DNA from: Phycisphaerales bacterium
GTDB lineage: Bacteria > Planctomycetota > Phycisphaerae > Phycisphaerales > UBA1924
Length of the DNA stretch: 64,000 nt
NCBI GenBank assembly: GCA_023382935.1
Contig: JAHDXL010000005.1
Location: forward strand, 204,649-268,648
Direction of reading: 5' to 3'
This document shows positions 9,142 to 17,511 of the stretch, piece by piece (position 1 is the first letter of the stretch; each line of letters starts with the position of its first letter). The translations under genes were made by a program, and so were the position numbers. The notes below the pieces were generated by a model. It made no database searches. It was not told the DNA's origin and was given only the letters and a program-made list of their open reading frames with translations.

Positions 9142-10614
9142 TTAACCCACCCGCTCGCCGGACTCCCCCACGCCCGTCTGCAAGGCCGCCGCGCGTGTGG
9201 CCGGGCTGCCCGCCGTGTCGAGGTGCGCCGGGACAGGGATTCGGTACGCTTCCACGATCAGCACGTCGTCGGCCGACGGCCCGTGCCGGAACTGGTGGAT
9301 CGCGCGCATGATCGACTCCGGCCAGCGCTGAGACTTGTCGCCCAACCCTCCCTCGACAATCCGCCGCAGTCCAGCCACTTCCAGCCGTTCGCCCGTGCGA
9401 GATCGCGTGTCCATCGCCCCGTCGGTGTACGCGATGATTGAATCCCCGGGCATGAACCGACGCTGCACCGGCGCTGGTTCATATTCCGTCGGATCGAGCG
9501 CTCCCAGTACGATACTCGTGGCCCCGAGTTCCTCGATCACCCCCGCACTCGACTGAAGAAACGCAGGCGGATGCCCGGCGCTGGCAAATTCCAGCGTCGA
9601 CGTCGTCGGATCCACCCGAAACACGATTCCCGTCACGAACACCGAGTGGTCGGACAAGGTCAGGAACACATACCGGTTCAACGCCCGCAGCGCCGCCCCG
9701 GGGGCCATGTACGGGTTTTCCGCGTACAGCCGCACCAGTTCGCCATGGAGCCGGTTGACCGTCAGGGCCGCGGGGATTCCGTGCCCGGTCACATCCAGAA
9801 TCGCAATGCTCAGGGCTTCCTCAGGCCCGTTCTGCCCGGGGCAGACGTGCGCGTGCAGGTAGTCCCCCCCGATCTGCCGCATCGGCTCGTAGGCATACGA
9901 AAATCGCACTGCCCCGGAGTCTCGCGTCGGCGGGAACGCCGCTTCGTGAATCAGTCTCGCATCCACCAGTTCCTGCCGAACCTCCAGGTACCGCGTCCGG
10001 AAAAACTCGACCATCTCCCGCGCCTGGTCACGCCAGTTGCGCAGGATCGAAATCGCCAGTCCGGGAATTACCACCAAGGCTCCCACCGCAAGGAACCCGA
10101 ACCGACCCAGATAAGCCGGGGGAACCGCAATCACGCCCACCATCGTCACCACGAATGCCCCGCTGGCCGCCAGCAGGGCACGCAGAGGCGTCCAGGGCAG
10201 CAGAAGGGCCCCGGCGGCGTGAGCGACCTGAACCCCGACCAGCAGTGATGCTCCCCGAGGATCGACTCCAAAGACCAGCCGCAGCACGCCGAAGCATGCC
10301 TCCAGCACCACCACCAGCACCGACACCCGCAGCAGCAGCACTCCATCCCGAGGCCGCAGCAGCACTCCCATCACCAAGCCCGCATACGCCAAGCCCCAGA
10401 AGGTGTCAATGATCCAACCTGAACTGGGGTAGCCGTTTGCATGTCGAAAGGCCAGCAGCCGCGATGCCATCAGAATCAGCCCGGCCCCGAACGACGTCGC
10501 GATCATCCCGAGCAGGTCGCGCCGGACGGTGGGCAACTGCTCCTCCAGGATGGGGGGGTCGAGCATCTTCCAGACGCTCTGCGCCACCTGAGGTTCACTT
10601 GTCCGCGCGTTCAT
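9142..10614 (-). CDS. Membrane-bound SpoIIE-type (PPM) phosphatase, copy 2
   Basis: A 490-residue paralogue of the next gene, with several membrane segments in residues 35-200 and a SpoIIE/PPM phosphatase domain with RQIGGDYLHA, ILDVTGHGIPAAL, YTDGAMDTR and ADDVLIVEA. The phosphatase domains share long identical stretches (DVTGHGIPAALTVNRLHGE), while the membrane halves differ more. That suggests duplication followed by change of the sensing part. The ATG at 10614 is chosen because it gives the same length as the paralogue; an ATG at 10644 is possible, and the upstream ATG at 10725 would overlap the neighbouring gene. It follows the cobalamin adenosyltransferase gene by 55 bases on the same strand. 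Confidence 0.85.
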   Translation of the reverse strand: MNARTSEPQVAQSVWKMLDPPILEEQLPTVRRDLLGMIATSFGAGLILMASRLLAFRHANGYPSSGWIIDTFWGLAYAGLVMGVLLRPRDGVLLLRVSVLVVVLEACFGVLRLVFGVDPRGASLLVGVQVAHAAGALLLPWTPLRALLAASGAFVVTMVGVIAVPPAYLGRFGFLAVGALVVIPGLAISILRNWRDQAREMVEFFRTRYLEVRQELVDARLIHEAAFPPTRDSGAVRFSYAYEPMRQIGGDYLHAHVCPGQNGPEEALSIAILDVTGHGIPAALTVNRLHGELVRLYAENPYMAPGAALRALNRYVFLTLSDHSVFVTGIVFRVDPTTSTLEFASAGHPPAFLQSSAGVIEELGATSIVLGALDPTEYEPAPVQRRFMPGDSIIAYTDGAMDTRSRTGERLEVAGLRRIVEGGLGDKSQRWPESIMRAIHQFRHGPSADDVLIVEAYRIPVPAHLDTAGSPATRAAALQTGVGESGERVG

Positions 10615-10669
10615 GGGTATCTCGAGCAATCGCAACACCGACATTGATCGACACGAAGCCGACGTGAAA

Positions 10670-11248
10670 TCACCCCCCGCGATTGGTTCCCGGCTTCCAG
10701 AGCACGTCGGTCTTACCGCCCTCATTGGCGACCCGGGCCAGTACGAAGAAGAGGTCGCTGAGCCGGTTGAGGTATTGGACCGTCAGTGGGTTGGTTCCGG
10801 CAGCATCCGCCCGAAGCAGGGAGACCACACGTCGCTCGGCATCGCGGGTGGTGGTGCGGGCCAAGTGCAGCGCGGCCGCCAGGGGTGAGCCGCCCGGGAG
10901 GACGAAACTCTGGAGTGGTGCGAGTTCGGCATTGTGCTCGTCGATCAGGTGCTCCAAACGCTCGATCTGGCTGGGCACGATCCGCAGGCGCTCCTTGCCG
11001 TCCAGCGGCGTGCACAGGTCGGCGCCGAGGTCGAACATGTCCTGCTGGATCGAGGCAAGCAGGTCGGCCATGGGCCCGTCACCGGCCTGAGCGGCGGCCA
11101 CCACAGCCATCCCGATGGCCGCGTTGGCGCTATCGACCATGCCGTAGGCCTCGACGCGCAGGCAGTCCTTCTCGACACGAGAGCCGTCGCCCAGCCCGGT
11201 GGTGCCGTCGTCGCCGGTTCGGGTGTAGATCTTGTTGAGTTTGACCAT
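10670..11248 (-). CDS. PduO-type cob(I)alamin adenosyltransferase
   Basis: A 192-residue enzyme that adds the adenosyl group of ATP to cob(I)alamin to make adenosylcobalamin. The family N-terminus KIYTRTGDDGTTGLGDGSRV at residues 6-25 is exact, and the conserved helices TRDAERRVVSLL and YLNRLSDLFFVLAR are present. The ATG at 11248 is preferred over an upstream in-frame start at 11566, since MVKLNKIYTRTGD is the usual beginning and GGAA lies upstream. It is divergent from recJ, whose start is 76 bases away. The same enzyme is called PduO, EutT-like or MMAB in other organisms; no B12-dependent enzyme gene is near. Confidence 0.93.
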   Translation of the reverse strand: MVKLNKIYTRTGDDGTTGLGDGSRVEKDCLRVEAYGMVDSANAAIGMAVVAAAQAGDGPMADLLASIQQDMFDLGADLCTPLDGKERLRIVPSQIERLEHLIDEHNAELAPLQSFVLPGGSPLAAALHLARTTTRDAERRVVSLLRADAAGTNPLTVQYLNRLSDLFFVLARVANEGGKTDVLWKPGTNRGG

Positions 11249-11324
11249 GCGCGAGCATTCCTTTCGTGCAGGCGTACCGCTGCGAAGCATGCTAGATTGC
11301 GTGGGGCCGTTTGGGAGGAGACCT

Positions 11325-13082
11325 GTGCACGAAACCGTCGCGTGTGAGAAGGGACTGACCCGGCGATGGACGTGCCGCGGTCTGCCGGCGCCGCCCGGCT
11401 CGGCGCTGTGCGATCGCGTGCTGGCCTCTCGCGGGCTGCAGGATCTGGATCGCGCCAGAGCGTACCTAAGCCCGTCGCTCACCCAACTGCGTGACCCGGC
11501 CGAGTTGCCCGACATGGACCGAGCCGCCTCCCGCATACTGGACGCCGCTCGCGCCGGGGAGCCCATCGTGATCTATGGCGACTACGACGTGGACGGCATC
11601 ACCGCCTCGACGGTGATGTACCGCATGATCCGGGCCGTCTGTCCGCAGGCCGCTGTATCGACGTACATTCCGCACCGGTTGGAAGAGGGCTACGGGCTGA
11701 ACGCCGAGGCGATCCGCGCGCTCGCACATGGCGGCGCAAGGTTGATCGTGAGCGTGGACTGCGGGGTCACGGCCAGCGCCGAGGCGGAAACGGCCCGCTC
11801 GCTGGGAGTGGACCTCATCATCACCGATCACCACAACCCACCGAAAGACGCGGACGAGTTGCCTCCCGCATTCGCGCTGGTGCATCCGGGCCTGCCGGGG
11901 CGGGAGTCGTCCTTCCGGGATCTATGCGGCGCGGGCGTGGCGTACAAGGTGGCGTGGCGTCTTGCAACGCTGGCCAGCGGGTCGGAGCGTGTGCGTGAGG
12001 ATCTGCGGGGGTTGCTGCTTGACTTGCTGGGCCCGGTTTCGCTCGGTGTGGTGGCCGACGTGGTGCCGCTGGTCGATGAGAACCGCGTGCTGACGCGCTT
12101 CGGGCTGGGGCGTGTCAAGCATTCGCCGTTCGTGGGGCTGCGGGCGCTTGTGCGTGCTGCCGGGCTTGCCGGCGACGACATTGACACCGAGCGCGTGGGC
12201 TTTGTGCTGGCGCCACGGCTGAATGCGTGCGGGCGGATGGGGCATGCGCGGGAAGCGCTCGAACTGCTGATCACCGAGGATGAGGTTCGGGCGGCGGAAA
12301 TCGCACTGCAACTCACCCGACTGAACGAGCAGCGCCGGCGCACCGAACAGACCATTGTCGAGCAGGCGTGCGAACTGGCCGAGGCGCTGGGCATGACCGG
12401 GCCGCAGCGCCGGGCGATCGTGCTGGCGCACGAGGATTGGCACCCGGGGGTGGTGGGTATCGTGTGCTCGCGCCTGGTGGAGCGGTATGGGCGCCCGACG
12501 ATTCTCATGCAGAAGCAGGGCGACCTGTGCGTGGGCTCGGGGCGATCGATCGACGGCTTCAACTTGCACGGGGCGCTGGTCATGTGTGCCGAGCATCTGA
12601 GCGGATTCGGCGGGCACGATATGGCCGCCGGGGTGAGGGTGCATCCCGATCGTCTTGCCGCCTTCGCCGAGGCGTTCATCGCGCAGGCGAACTCGGACCT
12701 CAGGCCCGATGACCTGGTCCGCCGCGTCGAGTACGACTGCGACGGCCTGGTGAGGGAGTTGGATGTGCGGGCGATCGAACGCTTGCAGATGCTGGCTCCG
12801 TTCGGGCGCGGCAATCCGCATGTGGCCGTGCGCCTGCGCGGGGTGCGGGTGAACGGGGCACCCAAGCGATTCGGCAGTCACTCCAGGCACATGTCGCTCG
12901 AACTGGTCGATGAGGGCGGTGGAGTGGTGCGCGGCGTGCGGGCGGTCGGCTGGGGCTGGGCCGAGCACGCGGAGAGCATTCCTGCGGGCTGCCGTCTTGA
13001 CGCGATCGTGCGCCCGACGATCTCGACGTGGAACGGTCGCAGTCGCGTTGAGGTCGAGCTGCAGGACGTGTTGGTACGGTGA
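11325..13082 (+). CDS. recJ: Single-stranded-DNA-specific exonuclease RecJ
   Basis: A 585-residue 5'-3' exonuclease of the DHH family used in recombination and mismatch repair. The metal-site motifs are GDYDVDG (Asp86, Asp88, Asp90), SVDCGVT, and the DHH triad Asp168-His169-His170. The DHHA1 motif GFGGHDMAAG follows in the C-terminal half. GTG at 11325 is chosen because a strong GGGAGGAG lies at 11313-11320, although ATGs at 11232 and 11289 are in frame. Length is normal for RecJ. It is divergent from the cobalamin adenosyltransferase gene and converges on the TPR lipoprotein gene. Confidence 0.95.
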   Translation: MHETVACEKGLTRRWTCRGLPAPPGSALCDRVLASRGLQDLDRARAYLSPSLTQLRDPAELPDMDRAASRILDAARAGEPIVIYGDYDVDGITASTVMYRMIRAVCPQAAVSTYIPHRLEEGYGLNAEAIRALAHGGARLIVSVDCGVTASAEAETARSLGVDLIITDHHNPPKDADELPPAFALVHPGLPGRESSFRDLCGAGVAYKVAWRLATLASGSERVREDLRGLLLDLLGPVSLGVVADVVPLVDENRVLTRFGLGRVKHSPFVGLRALVRAAGLAGDDIDTERVGFVLAPRLNACGRMGHAREALELLITEDEVRAAEIALQLTRLNEQRRRTEQTIVEQACELAEALGMTGPQRRAIVLAHEDWHPGVVGIVCSRLVERYGRPTILMQKQGDLCVGSGRSIDGFNLHGALVMCAEHLSGFGGHDMAAGVRVHPDRLAAFAEAFIAQANSDLRPDDLVRRVEYDCDGLVRELDVRAIERLQMLAPFGRGNPHVAVRLRGVRVNGAPKRFGSHSRHMSLELVDEGGGVVRGVRAVGWGWAEHAESIPAGCRLDAIVRPTISTWNGRSRVEVELQDVLVR

Positions 13083-13128
13083 AACTGGCATCAGTCGTGT
13101 GGTGTCAGCCGGCCAAAATGGAAAGACA

Positions 13129-13145
13129 CCCCGGGTAGGCCGGGG
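13129..13145 (-). terminator. Possible hairpin between recJ and the TPR gene
   Basis: CCCCGG, a five-base loop and CCGGGG form a short GC-rich stem between two convergent genes. Read on the minus strand it is followed by TGTCTTTCC, a poor uridine tract. It may end the secretin/TPR transcript, but the signal is weak. Confidence 0.35.
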
Positions 13146-13172
13146 CGTCGGTGAGTGGACATGGTGGATTGA

Positions 13173-14405
13173 TCAGGGCGTCTGCACCTCCGCGATCGTG
13201 CGGTCGATGCGTGCGAGCACCGCGTGCGCCGGCGCGTTGGCCGGATCGAGTTTGAGGGCGGTATTCAGGGCGACGCGGGCGGCGTCGGGCTGCCCGAGGT
13301 CGAGCAGCACGAGGGCACGCATGGTCTGAAGCGTTGGGTCTTGCGAGTCGCGGGCGATGGCGTCGTCGATGCTCCGCAGTGCCGAGGCGGGGTTCCGCTG
13401 GGCCCGGTGCAGCAGCGTCCAGAGGACGTAGCCCTCCTTGCGATTGGGCGCGATGGCCACCACCCGCGACGCGGCTCGGCGGAGTGTGTTGGTGTCGTTG
13501 ACCACGAAACTCACGTTCCCAAGCCCGATCCATGAGTCCACATCGCCCGCGCCCGCGGAGTCCTGGGTCAGTTTGAGATAGACCTGCCGAGCCTCGGCCG
13601 TCCGGTCCAGGATGAGCATGCACTCAGCCTGCATGCGCAGCAGGTCGCGCCGTTCCGCGTAGTCCGGATGCTTGAGCAACCTTTCCAGCCCGTACGCGGT
13701 GTCCGGGTAGTTGCGGCTCAGATACTGGGCGCGGGTCAGGTCTTCGAGGATGTCCATGTCATCGGGCGCCAGCAGTCGGGCGGACTGGAAGTGGGCCACC
13801 GCTTCGCTCACCCTGCCCTGCAACTGTGACACATGCCCCAGTGTCTGGCGGATGCCCGCGCTGTGGTCGAATGCGGGCGATTGACGCAACTCGGTCGCCG
13901 CCTCGGGGCTGCGCTCCAGGTCGATCAGCGTCTCGGCCGCGGCGATGACGTACTGGTCGTTGTAGGGGTCAAGCGCGGCCGCCGCACGGAAATGCTCGAG
14001 CGCCTCGTCAAACTTGGTCAGACGCTCGAACGCCAGTCCGTTGTAGTAATGTGCGTCGACGTTGTTGGGCTCGATCGCCAGGGCTGTCTCGAAGGATCGC
14101 TGGGCCAGGCCGATCTCGCCCATCTCGAGCAGGATGCGCCCCTTGAGCACGTGGCTTTTCGCGACATTGGGATTGACCTCCAGAGAAGTGTCCACCTTGC
14201 GAAGCGCCTTCTGCAGGTCGCCGGCGAGGAAGGCCTGACGCGACATCTCCCACTCGGTCGCGCTCTTCATGACGTTCATTCTTTCCTTGGCCAGACTCGA
14301 ACCCTGGCGGGTGTAGCGGCCCTGGCCGCCGCACCCGGGGGCAAGCACGAGGCCGGCGGCAAGTAGAATGGGCACGAACGCGCGCAGTCGGACGAGGTGT
14401 TCCAT
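13173..14405 (-). CDS. TPR-repeat lipoprotein, possible secretin pilotin
   Basis: A 410-residue protein with a lipoprotein-like signal (LLAAGLVLAPGC, lipid Cys at about 25) and tetratricopeptide repeats over most of its length, for example LEVNPNVAKSHVLKGRILLE and IEPNNVDAHYYNGLAFERL. Similar TPR lipoproteins (PilF/PilW type) help a secretin assemble in the outer membrane. The gene lies 58 bases downstream of the secretin gene on the same strand, which supports that role; it is inference from position and fold. A ribosome-binding site TGGAG precedes the ATG at 14405 by seven bases. The proline inside the lipobox is unusual, so lipidation is not certain. Confidence 0.8.
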   Translation of the reverse strand: MEHLVRLRAFVPILLAAGLVLAPGCGGQGRYTRQGSSLAKERMNVMKSATEWEMSRQAFLAGDLQKALRKVDTSLEVNPNVAKSHVLKGRILLEMGEIGLAQRSFETALAIEPNNVDAHYYNGLAFERLTKFDEALEHFRAAAALDPYNDQYVIAAAETLIDLERSPEAATELRQSPAFDHSAGIRQTLGHVSQLQGRVSEAVAHFQSARLLAPDDMDILEDLTRAQYLSRNYPDTAYGLERLLKHPDYAERRDLLRMQAECMLILDRTAEARQVYLKLTQDSAGAGDVDSWIGLGNVSFVVNDTNTLRRAASRVVAIAPNRKEGYVLWTLLHRAQRNPASALRSIDDAIARDSQDPTLQTMRALVLLDLGQPDAARVALNTALKLDPANAPAHAVLARIDRTIAEVQTP

Positions 14406-14426
14406 GTCTGTTCTCCAGATGTGAAG

Positions 14427-14458
14427 ACCGCGCGAAACGCGGTGGCGCTTCGCGCGGT
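14427..14458 (-). promoter_or_regulatory. Intercistronic hairpin between secretin and TPR genes
   Basis: ACCGCGCGAA at 14427-14436 and TTCGCGCGGT at 14449-14458 form a perfect 10-bp stem with a 12-base loop. It fills the space between the secretin stop and the ribosome-binding site of the TPR gene. No uridine run follows it on the minus strand, so it is more likely an mRNA-processing or attenuation element than a full terminator. Confidence 0.5.
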
Positions 14459-14463
14459 GAAAG

Positions 14464-16989
14464 TCAGTCGTTCGGATCGGTCGGCACGTTCGTGAAGGTG
14501 GAGTTGGGGAACATGTTGTCCAGGTCGTTCAGGTTGAACATGCCGCGGGGGATCGCGATCCACACCAGCCCGCCGTGCATCGGGAAGAACACCGGGATCT
14601 CGTCCGCGCTGGCGAACGGATTGGTGCCCCAGTCGTCGAAGTAGGTCGAGTCGACGTTGGCTTCTCCCGAGGTATTGTCGGGCGACGTGCTCTCGTCGGA
14701 GTCGGTCGAAACGCCCTCGGCCGGGCCCAGCGCGGCAAACTCGTCGAACTCGGGCTCGGTGGATGAGTCAGCGCCTGCGTCGGTGAATGGGCCGGGTGCG
14801 CTGTTCACGCCCGAGCCGATCGTTTCGTCCTCGTCGGCCCATCGGGCTTCGCCGGGCAGCCACACGGCCTCAGGCCCGAAGACCTGCGTCGCCTGCTGAC
14901 GCAACTCGACTTCGTTCGGCGTCAGCGCGGTGTAGCCCTGCCCAGTCGTGTTGGGAGATGGAGCGGCGGAGGAGCGGGCGTTGTACTCGGTCGTGCTGAT
15001 CTCGCCCACTTGGTCAGCCAGCAGCCAGTCGGTGGTCGTGACCGACGAAACCCCGGTGCTGGCCGAGAAGCGGGCGTTGGACCCGAAGGTGAAGCCGGAG
15101 GCGCCGGCGGAAGCGGGGGGCAGGTCGAGTTCGTGATTGAACACGTCCTCGAGCATGCTGCCGCTGGGATAGATCTTGGGATCGCTCAACTGGTCGAGCA
15201 TGCGCCGGGCCTCGACGTTCTGAGGCTGGAGCGACAGGGCGTTGCGGACCTTGAACAGCGCCAGTTCGCGGTCACCTGACTCGGCGGCCTTCTTGGCGGC
15301 GATCAGCAACTGCCCCACGCGACGGTCGCGGCCCCAGACCAGCGTCCCCTGACGCGCGCCCGTGCGGGCACCGGCGACGTGGTCCTTGGCCCGGTCACCC
15401 GCCTCGGCCATCTGCGTGTCGTTCACGATCGAAGGCGTGATCATGAAGATGATCTCGCTGCGTCGGGTTTCATCGTCGCGCCCGCGGAAGGCGTTGCCGA
15501 TGATCGGGATGTCGCCCAGCCCGGGCACCTGCCGCCGGTTGGCGGTGGTCGTCTCGGTGAACAGCCCGCCCAGCACGATGGTCTGACCGTCGCGCACCAT
15601 CACGTTGGTCGTCAGTTCGCTGGTGTCCTCGTCGGGGATGGTGACCGTCGCGCCGGTGGCGTCGGTGGCGTCACGCAGGCGGAAACTCGAAACCTGCGGC
15701 TTGAGTTCCATGCGGATCAGCCCGTCGGCCGAGACAAACGGACGCAGGTTGAGTTGCGTACCAGTGTCAAGGAACTCGACCGTCTGAGTGGTCGCGGTTT
15801 CGGTGCTGGTGGTATTGAGGTAGCCCACCTTGGTACCCACGAGCACGCGGGCGGGCATGCGGTTGAGCGTGAGGATCTTGGGATTGCTCACCACCGTCAC
15901 GTCCGTGACTTCGTCCAGGAGGCGCAGGAAGACTGCCACGTCCTCGTTGACGATGCCCGCTTTCAGTCCGCCGGCGTCGCGGACATTGCCCACGTTGGTA
16001 TTCAGTCCGGAGCCGTTGCCCCTGATCGGAACGGTGGTGGGAGTCTTGGCTCCGCCCGACATGGTGTTGCCCACGCCGGAGATCAGGTTGTCAACCACCC
16101 CGAGCGGGCCGGCGCCGACGAAATCCTCGAAGTCCATGTTGTTGATGATCGAGAAGTCGACGCCGAAGGCGTTGTTCTCGTTCAGACTGGTCTGGAGGAT
16201 CGTCGCCTCGACGAGCACCTGCACCGGCTTGGTGTCGAGCAGGTCGATCAGGTCGCGGATTTGCTGCACGTTTTCTTCGTAGTCGAACACCACCAGCAGG
16301 GCTGAAAGGGCGTACTCGTCGGCCCCGACCGGCGCATTCTGACCGATGGAGAATGAAGATGTCTGCGCATTGGCGGTGATCTTGCCATCAGGGCTGAGCA
16401 GAGGCTGCACGAACGCGGCCGCATCCGCGGCGCTCAGGTAGTCAAGGTTGATGGTCGACGTGATGCGCTTGCGCTGCCCGTCGGTGATCTTCATCAGTTC
16501 TTCGGCCGTGTACACGTAGATGAAGTTTCCCTTCTCCACGTATCCGAAGCCGTTGACGTGCAGAATCGCGTCCAGGGCCTCCTTGAAGGTGACGTTGTAC
16601 AGGTCGGCAGTGACCGTGGCGCTGACATTGTTTGAGGCCACGATGTTGCGCTGACTCTGGAGGCTGAGCAACTGCAGCACATTGCCCAGGTCCTCGTTGT
16701 TGACGTGCAGGTCGACGATGTCGTACTCGTTCACCTTCACCTTGTCCTCGAGGTAGGACAGGTCGACCGGTTCAGGGGGGGACTTCTTGGGCTGGGGGCG
16801 CACGTCTCCGGCGGTCGGATCACCGAACTCGTCGAGGAACTCCTGCCCGAGGTCGCTCAGCCCGGCGCTCTGGGCATACCCGATCGGCGTGCCCGCGATG
16901 CAGGTCAGGATGCCGATCAGAACGCTCATGCGCCGACCCGTGGAAGAAACAAGCGAGCGGGTGGTGACGGTGTGCAGACCATCCAACAT
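14464..16989 (-). CDS. Outer-membrane secretin (GspD/PilQ family) with long C-terminal extension
   Basis: An 841-residue secretin that would form the outer-membrane gate of a type II secretion or type IV pilus machine. A signal peptide (MSVLIGILTCIAGTPIGYAQ) ends near residue 40. An STN/N0 domain lies at about 91-170, an N1-like domain at 178-260, and the secretin core at 262-522 with VLVEATILQTSLNENNAFGV and the signature VPGLGDIPIIGNAFRG. After it comes a TPR-like helical pair (about 560-610, AAESGDRELALFKVRNAL) and an acidic, low-complexity tail to the end, which is not usual for GspD. ATG at 16989 has GAGGG upstream. Prepilin genes lie upstream; the ATPase and inner-membrane platform genes are not in the window. 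Confidence 0.92.
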   Translation of the reverse strand: MLDGLHTVTTRSLVSSTGRRMSVLIGILTCIAGTPIGYAQSAGLSDLGQEFLDEFGDPTAGDVRPQPKKSPPEPVDLSYLEDKVKVNEYDIVDLHVNNEDLGNVLQLLSLQSQRNIVASNNVSATVTADLYNVTFKEALDAILHVNGFGYVEKGNFIYVYTAEELMKITDGQRKRITSTINLDYLSAADAAAFVQPLLSPDGKITANAQTSSFSIGQNAPVGADEYALSALLVVFDYEENVQQIRDLIDLLDTKPVQVLVEATILQTSLNENNAFGVDFSIINNMDFEDFVGAGPLGVVDNLISGVGNTMSGGAKTPTTVPIRGNGSGLNTNVGNVRDAGGLKAGIVNEDVAVFLRLLDEVTDVTVVSNPKILTLNRMPARVLVGTKVGYLNTTSTETATTQTVEFLDTGTQLNLRPFVSADGLIRMELKPQVSSFRLRDATDATGATVTIPDEDTSELTTNVMVRDGQTIVLGGLFTETTTANRRQVPGLGDIPIIGNAFRGRDDETRRSEIIFMITPSIVNDTQMAEAGDRAKDHVAGARTGARQGTLVWGRDRRVGQLLIAAKKAAESGDRELALFKVRNALSLQPQNVEARRMLDQLSDPKIYPSGSMLEDVFNHELDLPPASAGASGFTFGSNARFSASTGVSSVTTTDWLLADQVGEISTTEYNARSSAAPSPNTTGQGYTALTPNEVELRQQATQVFGPEAVWLPGEARWADEDETIGSGVNSAPGPFTDAGADSSTEPEFDEFAALGPAEGVSTDSDESTSPDNTSGEANVDSTYFDDWGTNPFASADEIPVFFPMHGGLVWIAIPRGMFNLNDLDNMFPNSTFTNVPTDPND

Positions 16990-17210
16990 CTCTGAGCCCT
17001 CATGCGTGGAGCCCTCGGCGAGCGGACAGGACCGGGATCGCCTCGCGGCTCGATGCCTCTTGAACGAACGGAACAATCGCGAGGGTTTCGTCGTCCGCCG
17101 GGGATGGGAACTTTGGGCTGTTTATCCCATCTGGCGAGTTGTCGGCCGTTTGCAACGAATTGCGATCGACGCGGCGCAGGTTCTGCCGGACCAACCTTGA
17201 CGGGCGCGAC
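16990..17210. other. Gene-free stretch upstream of the secretin gene
   Basis: Between the terminator at 17211-17229 and the secretin start there is no supported gene. The stretch should hold the secretin promoter, since the terminator separates it from the pseudopilin genes. I could not pick out a convincing -35/-10 pair. Confidence 0.5.
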
Positions 17211-17229
17211 AAAAAGCCCCGCGCGGGGC
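17211..17229 (-). terminator. Intrinsic terminator after the pseudopilin operon
   Basis: GCCCCGCGCGGGGC at 17216-17229 is a perfect palindrome, and on the minus strand it is followed at once by TTTTTG. It lies 52 bases downstream of the small membrane protein gene and should end the transcript that carries the GspH-like gene. Confidence 0.8.
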
Positions 17230-17281
17230 GGAGCCTGGTCAATGGGAGCCAACCAGCGGTGCGTCCGATACGTCTCGCCGA

Positions 17282-17488
17282 TCACTCGTTCTCGGGATCG
17301 ACCTTCGTCTCGGGAGTACCTGCCTGTTGCAGCGGCTTGTCCACCTCCTGCTGCTCAGGATCGGCCAGCACCGTGCGCGGGAAGTTGGTCACCAGCCTGA
17401 GTTTGGCCCAGATCAGCAGTCCGGCGACTGCGGTGAGCGCCAGCAGGTTCGTCTTGAGCGTCCAGGTGTTCTTCTTGCACGTCTGCAT
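17282..17488 (-). CDS. Small single-pass membrane protein of the pseudopilin operon
   Basis: A 68-residue protein with a short basic N-terminus (MQTCKKNTWTLK), one hydrophobic helix (about residues 13-28, TNLLALTAVAGLLIWAK) and a polar tail rich in Pro, Glu and Gln. It starts 23 bases after the stop of the GspH-like gene and ends 52 bases before an intrinsic terminator, so it sits inside the operon. AAGG lies upstream of its ATG. The topology resembles bitopic inner-membrane subunits such as GspC or a minor assembly factor, but it is far too short for GspC. I do not recognise a family. Confidence 0.6.
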   Translation of the reverse strand: MQTCKKNTWTLKTNLLALTAVAGLLIWAKLRLVTNFPRTVLADPEQQEVDKPLQQAGTPETKVDPENE

Positions 17489-17511
17489 GTGTGGCTGCCT
17501 TCGAACTCAAG

